Position numbers and translations under genes: made by a program. From Streptomyces ruber (GTDB lineage: Bacteria > Actinomycetota > Actinomycetes > Streptomycetales > Streptomycetaceae), in NCBI RefSeq assembly GCF_014648075.1, contig NZ_BMQK01000019.1:1-64000 (forward strand): 64,000 bases of DNA. Direction: 5' to 3'. Under the pieces are notes generated by a model. The model was not told the DNA's origin, ran no database searches, and saw only the letters and a list, made by a program, of their open reading frames with translations. Shown piece after piece: positions 58,310-64,000 of this stretch; position 1 is the first letter of the stretch; each line of letters begins with the position of its first letter.

Positions 58310-59646
58310 CGCACCGGGGTTCCCGCGTCCTGCGCGTCGGCTCGCTCGCCCGGGTCGAGGGCGAGGGCGCCCTGCTGCTGCGGGTGGCCGGCGACCGGGT
58401 CGAGGAGGCGCGGCTGCGGATCTACGAACCGCCGCGTTTCTTCGAGGCGTTCCTGCGCGGCCGGGCGTACACCGAGCCGCCCGACATCACGGCCCGGGTG
58501 TGCGGGATCTGCCCGGTGGCGTACCAGATGAGCGCCTGCGCGGCGGTCGAGGACGCCTGCGGGGTCGCCGTCGGCGGGCCGGTCCGTGACCTGCGCCGGC
58601 TGCTGTACTGCGGCGAGTGGATCGAGAGCCACGCCCTGCACATCTACCTGCTGCACGCGCCCGACTTCCTCGGCTGTGACAGCGCGATCGACCTGGCCCG
58701 CGCCGACCGGGCCGCCGTGGAGCGGGGGCTGCGGCTCAAGCAGGCGGGCAACGCGCTCCTCGAACTGCTCGGGGGCCGTGCGATCCATCCGGTCAACGTG
58801 CGTCTCGGCGGCTTCCACCGGGTGCCCACGCCCGCCGAACTGCGCCCGCTGGCGGAGCGGTTGCGCCGGGCCGCCGACGACGCGTGGGAGACCGTGCGCT
58901 GGGTGGCGGGCTTCGACTTCCCCGAGGCGGCCGTGGACGCCGACCTGCTTGCCCTGGCGGCCCCGGACACGTACGCCGTCGAGCACGGCACCCCGGCTGT
59001 CCTGCGCACCGACGGCACCCGCACCGCCTTCGCCACGCGGGACTTCCTCGACCACGTCCGCGAGGAGCAGGTGCCCCACTCCACCGCGCTGCACTCCCGG
59101 CTCGACGGGCGGCGTCATCTCACCGGTCCGCTCGCCCGGTTCGCGGTCAACGGGCACCTGCTGTCGCCCACCGCGCTGCAGGCGGCCCGCGAGGCGGGGC
59201 TCGGTGCCCCGGCCGGAACCACGGAGGAGACCGTGTGCCGCAATCCGTACCGGTCGATCCTGGTGCGGGCGGTGGAGGTGGTGTACGCCGTGGACGAGGC
59301 GCTGCGTCTGATCGCCGCGTACGAGCCCCCGTCCCGTCCGTACGCCGAGGTACCGCCCGTCGCCGGTACCGGCCACGGCGCGACCGAGGCACCGCGCGGC
59401 CTGCTCCACCACCGCTACCGGCTGGACGGCGACGGCACCGTCACCGACGCGCGCATCGTGCCGCCCACCGCGCAGAACCAGGGCGCCATCGAGGACGACC
59501 TGGCCCGTGCCGCGCAGGCGGCCCTCGACGGAGGCGGCGCGAGCGACGAGGAGCTGACGCGGCTGTGCGAGCGGGCCGTCCGCAACCACGACCCGTGCAT
59601 CTCCTGCTCCGCCCACTTCCTCGACCTCACCGTCCTGCGCACCTGA
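58306..59646 (+). CDS. hyhL: [NiFe]-hydrogenase large subunit, group 3b-like
   Basis: 446 residues, the catalytic subunit. The nickel ligands are intact: L1 RVCGICPVAYQM (Cys66, Cys69) and L2 DPCISCSAH (Cys431, Cys434, His437). A nine-residue tail after His437 is the probable substrate of the maturation protease at 51771. The start GTG 58306 overlaps the small-subunit stop. RVEGEGALLLRV near the N-terminus and PTAQNQGAIEDDL near 388 are typical. With the beta and gamma subunits it should interconvert H2 and NADPH, and in related enzymes reduce sulfur. In actinobacteria such enzymes are linked to hypoxia. Confidence 0.92.
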   Translation: MTHRGSRVLRVGSLARVEGEGALLLRVAGDRVEEARLRIYEPPRFFEAFLRGRAYTEPPDITARVCGICPVAYQMSACAAVEDACGVAVGGPVRDLRRLLYCGEWIESHALHIYLLHAPDFLGCDSAIDLARADRAAVERGLRLKQAGNALLELLGGRAIHPVNVRLGGFHRVPTPAELRPLAERLRRAADDAWETVRWVAGFDFPEAAVDADLLALAAPDTYAVEHGTPAVLRTDGTRTAFATRDFLDHVREEQVPHSTALHSRLDGRRHLTGPLARFAVNGHLLSPTALQAAREAGLGAPAGTTEETVCRNPYRSILVRAVEVVYAVDEALRLIAAYEPPSRPYAEVPPVAGTGHGATEAPRGLLHHRYRLDGDGTVTDARIVPPTAQNQGAIEDDLARAAQAALDGGGASDEELTRLCERAVRNHDPCISCSAHFLDLTVLRT

Positions 59647-59691
59647 CGACCGAAGTCAGCGGAGACCCGGAATCACCGGAGGTGAACGACC

Positions 59692-60357
59692 ATGCGTGGC
59701 AGCCCGCACATCGTGAGTGACGTCATGACGCACACCGTCGTGGCGGTCGGCCGTGACGCCCCGTTCAAGGACATCGTCAGGCTGATGAGGCAGTGGAAGG
59801 TCAGCGCCCTGCCGGTGGTGGCCGGGGAGAGCCGGGTGATCGGGGTCGTCTCCGAGGCCGACCTGCTGCCCAAGGAGGAGTTCCGGGGCAGCGACCCGGA
59901 CTGGTTCACCCAGCGCGAGAGGCTGTCGGACCTGGCCAAGGCGGGCGCGGTGACGGCGAAGGAGCTGATGAGCACCCCGGCCGTCACCGTCCACGCCCGC
60001 TCCACCCTCGCCCAGGCCGCGCGCATCATGGCCCACCGCAGGGTCAAGCGGCTGCCGGTCGTCAACGACGAGGGTGTCCTGGAGGGCATCGTCAGCCGGG
60101 CGGACCTGCTCAAGGTGTTCCTGCGGGCCGACGAGGAGCTCGCCGAGGAGGTCCGGCGCGAGGTCGTGGCGCACCTCTTCCCCTCCTCCGCCGACCCCGT
60201 CCGCGTGGAGGTGCAGGACGGTGTCGTCACCCTCACCGGCCACGTCCGGGACGGCTCCCTCGTGCCGGTCGCGGCCCGCCTGATCCGCGGTGTCGAGGGG
60301 GTCGTTGACGTCGAGTTCGACCTCGCCGGGGGGTCGGCCCGGGGTGGACCACGGTGA
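59692..60357 (+). CDS. CBS-CBS-BON domain protein
   Basis: 221 residues, with an AGGTGA site upstream of the ATG. Two CBS motifs: VSDVMTHTVVAVGRDAPFKD with LPVVAGESRVIGVVSEADLL (about 8-62), and AKELMSTPAVTVHARSTLAQ with LPVVNDEGVLEGIVSRADLL (about 98-150). A BON domain (about 155-215) reads VEVQDGVVTLTGHVRDGSLV. CBS pairs sense adenine nucleotides; BON binds lipids or nucleotides. Similar proteins are part of the DosR/OsdR regulon in actinobacteria. It lies 45 bp after the large subunit and overlaps hypD by 4 bp, so it belongs to the hydrogenase operon. Confidence 0.88.
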   Translation: MRGSPHIVSDVMTHTVVAVGRDAPFKDIVRLMRQWKVSALPVVAGESRVIGVVSEADLLPKEEFRGSDPDWFTQRERLSDLAKAGAVTAKELMSTPAVTVHARSTLAQAARIMAHRRVKRLPVVNDEGVLEGIVSRADLLKVFLRADEELAEEVRREVVAHLFPSSADPVRVEVQDGVVTLTGHVRDGSLVPVAARLIRGVEGVVDVEFDLAGGSARGGPR

Positions 60358-61469
60358 AGTACCTCGACGAGTACCGGGACCCGGCCCTCGCCCGGCGGCT
60401 CCTCGACGAGCTGCGCAGCACCGCGACCGAGCCGTGGCGGATCATGGAGGTGTGCGGCGGCCAGACCCACACCCTGGTCCGCCAGGGCATCGACGAGCTG
60501 CTGCCGGCGGGCATCCGCATGATCCACGGTCCGGGCTGCCCGGTGTGCGTCACCCCGCTGGAGGTCCTGGACCGGGCGATGGCCGTCGCCGCCCGGCCCG
60601 GGGTGATCCTCACCAGCTTCGGCGACATGCTGCGGGTCCCGGGCACGGACACCGACCTGCTGTCGCTGCGGGCGCGCGGCGCGGACGTGCGCGTGGTCTA
60701 CACGCCGATGGACGCGGTGCGCCTGGCGGCCGAACGCCCGGACCGTGAGGTGGTGTTCCTCGCGGTCGGCTTCGAGACCACCGCACCCGCCGACGCCATG
60801 GCCGTGCTGCACGCCGCCCGCCTGGGCCTCGCCAACTTCTCGATGCTGGTCAGCCACGTCCTGGTGCCGCCCGCCATGACCGCGCTGCTGGACGACCCCG
60901 GCTGCGAGGTGCAGGCGTTCCTCGCGGCCGGGCACGTGTGCGCGGTGACGGGCTGGCGCGCGTACGAGCCGATCGCCGCCCGCCACCGCGTGCCGGTCGT
61001 GGTGACCGGGTTCGAGCCGCTGGATCTGCTGGAGGGCATCCTCATGGCCGTGCGGCAGCTGGAGTGCGGCCGGTACGCGGTGGAGAACCAGTACGTGCGG
61101 GCCGTGCGCCGGTCCGGCAACGCGGCGGCGCAGGAGGCGGTGCGCACGGTCTTCCGCGTCACCGACCGGGCCTGGCGCGGCATCGGGAAGCTGCCCGCCG
61201 GCGGGCTCGAACTCGCCGCGCCGTACGCGCGGTTCGACGCCGCCCGCCGTTTCGACGTGGGCGGCCTGAACCCGGCCGAGGACCCGTCGTGCATCGCGGG
61301 CCAGGTCCTCACCGGGGCCCGGCTGCCCACCGACTGCTCCGCGTACGGCACCCGCTGTACGCCCCGCCGGCCGCTCGGCGCGCCGATGGTGTCCGCCGAG
61401 GGCACCTGCGCCGCCTTCCACGCGGCCGGACGCACGAGGGAAGCCGTGACGGAAGGGCCGACGCCATGA
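60354..61469 (+). CDS. hypD: Hydrogenase maturation protein HypD
   Basis: The GTG at 60354 overlaps the CBS-protein stop. 371 residues, full length. Conserved parts: MEVCGGQTHTLVRQGIDELL (with the active Cys), HGPGCPVCVTP (the CPVC motif), FAVGFETTAP-like LAVGFETTAPADAMAVLHAA, and the C-terminal cysteines of the 4Fe-4S cluster in DPSCIAGQVL, PTDCSAYGTRCTP and SAEGTCAAF. HypD with HypC assembles the Fe(CN)2CO unit. It overlaps hypE by 4 bp. Confidence 0.95.
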   Translation: MKYLDEYRDPALARRLLDELRSTATEPWRIMEVCGGQTHTLVRQGIDELLPAGIRMIHGPGCPVCVTPLEVLDRAMAVAARPGVILTSFGDMLRVPGTDTDLLSLRARGADVRVVYTPMDAVRLAAERPDREVVFLAVGFETTAPADAMAVLHAARLGLANFSMLVSHVLVPPAMTALLDDPGCEVQAFLAAGHVCAVTGWRAYEPIAARHRVPVVVTGFEPLDLLEGILMAVRQLECGRYAVENQYVRAVRRSGNAAAQEAVRTVFRVTDRAWRGIGKLPAGGLELAAPYARFDAARRFDVGGLNPAEDPSCIAGQVLTGARLPTDCSAYGTRCTPRRPLGAPMVSAEGTCAAFHAAGRTREAVTEGPTP

Positions 61470-62500
61470 CCGCCGTATGCCCCACACCGCACCACGAGGA
61501 CGAGGTCGTCCTGCTCGGCCACGGCGCCGGGGGCCGGCTGACCGCCGAGCTGCTGGACACCCTCGTGCTGCCCGCGCTCGACGGTCCGGACGGTCCGCTG
61601 GAGGACGCGGCACTGCTGCCCGGCCACCCGGACCTGGTGGTCAGTACGGACGGGTTCGTGGTCAGCCCGCTGTTCTTCCCCGGCGGCGACATCGGTTCCC
61701 TCGCGGTGCACGGCACGGTCAACGACCTCGCCATGCGCGGTGCCCGGCCGGTCGCCCTGTCGGTGGCGCTGATCGTGGAGGAGGGGCTGCCGCTGTCCGA
61801 ACTGCGGGCGGTGGCCGCGTCGCTGGGCAAGGCGGCCCGTGACGCGGGGGTGCCAGTGATCGCCGGGGACACCAAGGTCGTGGGCCGCGGCGCCGCGGAC
61901 CGGATCTTCATCACCACCACCGGTGTCGGGCAGCGCCGCCTGGGACTGCGTCCCTCCGTGGCGCTCGCCCGTCCGGGCGACGCCGTGCTGCTGTCCGGCC
62001 CGGTCGGACTGCACGGCACCACGGTCCTGTCCACCCGCGAGGGGCTGGGCTTCGACAGCGACATCGCCTCGGACAGCCGTCCCCTGCACGAGCTCGTGGC
62101 CGCCCTGGCCCCACTCGGCGGGCAGATACACACGCTGCGCGATCCGACCCGGGGCGGACTCGCCGCCGCGTTGAACGAGATCGCGCGCGCCTCGTCCGTC
62201 GCCGTCGAGATCGAGGAGCGGGCCGTTCCCGTGCCCGGGGCGGTCGCCGCCGCGTGCGACCTGCTCGGCCTCGACCCGCTGATCGTCGCGAACGAGGGCT
62301 GCCTGGTCGCCTTCGTCGACGCCGCCGCGGCCGATGAGGCGCTGACGGCCCTGCGCTCCCGCCCGGAGGGCGCGCAGGCCGCGCGGATCGGCGAGGTGCT
62401 CCCCCACGGGGCGCGAGGGCGGGTGACGCTGCGGACCCTGGTGGGCGCCCGGCGCGTGCTGGACATGCCGCTCGGGGAGCAGTTGCCCCGCATCTGCTGA
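61466..62500 (+). CDS. hypE: Hydrogenase maturation protein HypE
   Basis: 344 residues of the PurM/ThiL-like ATPase family: LLGHGAGGRLTAELLDTLVL, STDGFVVSPLFFPGGDIGSL, AVHGTVNDLAMRGARPVALS, VIAGDTKVVGRGAADRIFIT and LRDPTRGGLAAALNEIA. The C-terminus is PRIC, the invariant flexible tail whose Cys is carbamoylated by HypF and dehydrated to thiocyanate. It is the last intact gene of the operon. hypA and hypB, needed for nickel insertion, are not in the window. Confidence 0.95.
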   Translation: MTAVCPTPHHEDEVVLLGHGAGGRLTAELLDTLVLPALDGPDGPLEDAALLPGHPDLVVSTDGFVVSPLFFPGGDIGSLAVHGTVNDLAMRGARPVALSVALIVEEGLPLSELRAVAASLGKAARDAGVPVIAGDTKVVGRGAADRIFITTTGVGQRRLGLRPSVALARPGDAVLLSGPVGLHGTTVLSTREGLGFDSDIASDSRPLHELVAALAPLGGQIHTLRDPTRGGLAAALNEIARASSVAVEIEERAVPVPGAVAAACDLLGLDPLIVANEGCLVAFVDAAAADEALTALRSRPEGAQAARIGEVLPHGARGRVTLRTLVGARRVLDMPLGEQLPRIC

Positions 62501-62517
62501 GGTCCGGGCGGACCACC

Positions 62518-63512
62518 GTGATCAGTGAGGAGCTCGGCACGGCCCGTCACGTGTACGACTTCGCGCAGGGCGGCCGTGACCTGGCCGGTCTGCTCGGCGG
62601 CAAGGGCGCGAACCTCGCCGAGACGACCCGGCCGGGGCTGCCGGTCCCGCCGGGGTTCGTCATCACCACCGAGGCGTGCCGGGCCTTCCTCGCCGCCGGC
62701 ACCGAACCGCGGGGCATGTGCCAGGAGGTGTCCCGGCATCTGTCGGCCGTGTCGAGGCCGACGCCGGGCGGCGGCTGGGGCAGCCCGACGGTCCGCTGCT
62801 GGTGTCCGTGCGTTCCGGGGCCCGGTTCCCCATGCCCGGCATGACGGGGACGATCCTCGACGCCGGCCTCGACGACGGCCCCGTGCTGGGCCTGGCCAAG
62901 GTTTCGGGCAACGAACGCTTCGCCTGGGCCTCCTACCGGCGGCTCGTCCAGATGTTCGGCAGCACGGTCTGGGCGTCGACGCGACGCTGTTCGACCGGAT
63001 CATGACGGAGTCGGGCGTTCCCGTGCGCCGCCCGATCGGCGCGATGATCGAACTGCCCCGGGCCGCCCTCACGGCGGGCCGGATCGCCGAGCAGGCCGAC
63101 TTCTTCTCCTTCGGCACCAACGACCCCACCCAGACCGTCTGGGGCTTCTCCCGCGACGACGTCGAGGCGGCCTCCTTCTCCGCCCACCTCGACAAGGGTC
63201 CGCCTACCTCGACAAGGGTCCGCCCACCTCGACAAGGGCGTCTTCGCCGCCTCGCCATCCGAGACGCTCGACCGCGGGGGCGTCGGCCGCCTGGTCGGGA
63301 CCGCCGTCGCCGAGGGCCGCGCCGCCCGCCCCGGCCCGACCATCGGCGTCTGCGGCGAGCACGGCGGCGATCCCGACTCCGTGCACTCCTTCCACGCCGC
63401 CGGCCTCGACTACGTCTCCTGCTCGCCGTTCCGCGTCCCGGTCGCCCGTCTGGAGGCCGGCCGGGCCGCGTGCGGTGGTGCGGGCAGGGAGGCGACGGGC
63501 GACACGAGGTGA
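62518..63512 (+). pseudogene. ppdK: Decayed pyruvate phosphate dikinase
   Basis: An intact enzyme has about 880-900 residues; here only about 1 kb is left in four frame segments. N-terminal: FAQGGRDLAGLLGGKGANLA, ETTRPGLPVPPGFVITTEAC (62560-62700). Then SVRSGARFPMPGMTGTILDA and GLAKVSGNERFAWASYRRLV (62800-62960). Then VPVRRPIGAMIELPRAALTA and QADFFSFGTNDPTQTVWGFS (63010-63180). Finally KGVFAASPSETLDRGGVGRL and IGVCGEHGGDPDSVHSFHAA with DYVSCSPFRVPVARLEAGRA (63233-63480). The central ATP-grasp and phosphohistidine domains are deleted, and a 20-bp triplication adds a frameshift. It lies 17 bp after hypE. Confidence 0.88.
63181..63240. repeat. 20-bp tandem triplication inside the dikinase relic
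   Basis: Three consecutive near-identical units of CGCCCACCTCGACAAGGGTC; the second has T for C at position 5 and the third ends in CG. Two extra copies add 40 bp and therefore shift the reading frame of the dikinase exactly at its SAYLDKGVF region. Confidence 0.9.
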
Positions 63513-63572
63513 CCTGTACGCGACGCACCCCATGGGGCACGGGTGGGTGCAGGTCCGGGAGGGCCCGTCGTA

Positions 63573-64000
63573 TCAGACCGTGATCCGGCGCCCGCTGACG
63601 ACGGCCGGCTCGATGAGCAGCCACTGTTCCCGGCGGCCGCCCGCCCAGGGTTCGCTGTACGCACGTTCCGCGAGCCGGGCCGTGACGGCGGGGTCCGTCA
63701 CGGCCCGCGCGGGGCCGCGCACCAGCACGCTCCAGCCCTGGCTGAACGCCTCGTCGATGTGGTCGACCTCGAAGGCGACCTGGCGGCCGGCCGCCTGCGC
63801 GGGTGTCCCGCCGGGCGCGGTGCGCAGGACGATCGCGCCGTCGAGGACGCTGTAGTTGACGGGCACGATCACCGGTCCCGGGCCGTCCGGAGCCGTGGCC
63901 ACGGCGAGGCGTCCCACTCCGTGGGTCGACAGCAGGGCCCGGCACTCCGCCTCGGTCAGCTCGGTGACGTGGGGTGCGCGGGCCGCTCGTCCGAGACCCG
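63573..64000 (-). CDS. Pyridoxamine 5'-phosphate oxidase-family protein (N-terminus beyond window)
   Basis: The frame stays open to the window edge, giving at least 142 residues: VTELTEAECRALLSTHGVGR, LAVATAPDGPGPVIVPVNYS, VLDGAIVLRTAPGGTPAQAA, GRQVAFEVDHIDEAFSQGWS and VLVRGPARAV. This is the split-barrel FMN-binding fold of small actinobacterial PPOX proteins (deazaflavin or FMN reductases, often in DosR-type regulons). The GTG at 63917 is an internal codon, since homology continues upstream of it. It is convergent with the hydrogenase operon. Confidence 0.82.
   Translation of the reverse strand, partial: GLGRAARAPHVTELTEAECRALLSTHGVGRLAVATAPDGPGPVIVPVNYSVLDGAIVLRTAPGGTPAQAAGRQVAFEVDHIDEAFSQGWSVLVRGPARAVTDPAVTARLAERAYSEPWAGGRREQWLLIEPAVVSGRRITV

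Overview
The window looks like the chromosome of a streptomycete, probably an accessory chromosomal arm. It is about 72% GC with strong third-position GC bias, it has GGAGG-type ribosome sites and many GTG starts, and its families are typical of Streptomyces (WYL and TetR regulators, DUF4097, tandem universal stress proteins, Opp-type importers). IS remnants and decayed genes are common at 1-13 kb and again near 37 kb, 45-48 kb and 62.5-63.5 kb, which fits a recombining arm. The arm placement is inference.

Layout. 1-13 kb: an IS5-family end has inserted into a DNA-binding regulator gene. It is followed by a divergent TetR/GNAT pair with a perfect 20-bp palindrome between them, a GbsR/MarR-type regulator divergent from a DUF4097-hydrolase operon, a secreted peptidase, a lipoprotein, and fragments of a sugar permease, a DUF1203 gene, IS630 and IS3 transposases and possibly a DNA ligase.

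13-37.4 kb: the main system, a metallophore-type NRPS/PKS cluster. One co-directional run with overlapping stops and starts encodes CP-Cy-A-PCP, KS-AT-KR-ACP-Cy-TE, an Opp/Nik-type ABC importer whose two ATPases are fused, two stand-alone methyltransferases and a PCP-Cy-PCP protein. A third methyltransferase lies just upstream. A CxxC flavoprotein and a saccharopine-dehydrogenase-like protein diverge at the right end. The count (five carriers, three Cy domains, one Cys-type A domain, KS, AT, KR, TE, three methyltransferases) equals that of the yersiniabactin assembly line, but the domains are redistributed and the methyltransferases work in trans. No salicylate synthase or salicyl-AMP ligase is present. 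Three AT-rich 7-1-7 palindromes resembling Streptomyces Zur operators lie at the three promoters. I infer a zinc-repressed thiazoline metallophore (a candidate zincophore) with its own uptake system.

37.5-45.5 kb: a truncated epoxide hydrolase, a WYL regulator, a TetR-controlled Vat acetyltransferase plus macrolide glycosyltransferase (streptogramin/macrolide resistance type), and a three-gene operon with a sigma-like DNA-binding protein.

45.5-64 kb: a hypoxia/dormancy-type island. It holds three tandem-domain universal stress proteins, a GH65 phosphorylase, a hydrogenase maturation protease, HypF, HypC, HypD and HypE, a four-subunit group-3b-like [NiFe] hydrogenase with a small cyclic-nucleotide-binding-domain protein, a CBS-BON protein, a decayed pyruvate phosphate dikinase and a PPOX-family protein at the edge. 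GGGnC(N4)GGCCC dyads resembling DosR/DevR boxes lie upstream of the stress-protein and hydrogenase operons, so this region probably responds to oxygen limitation.
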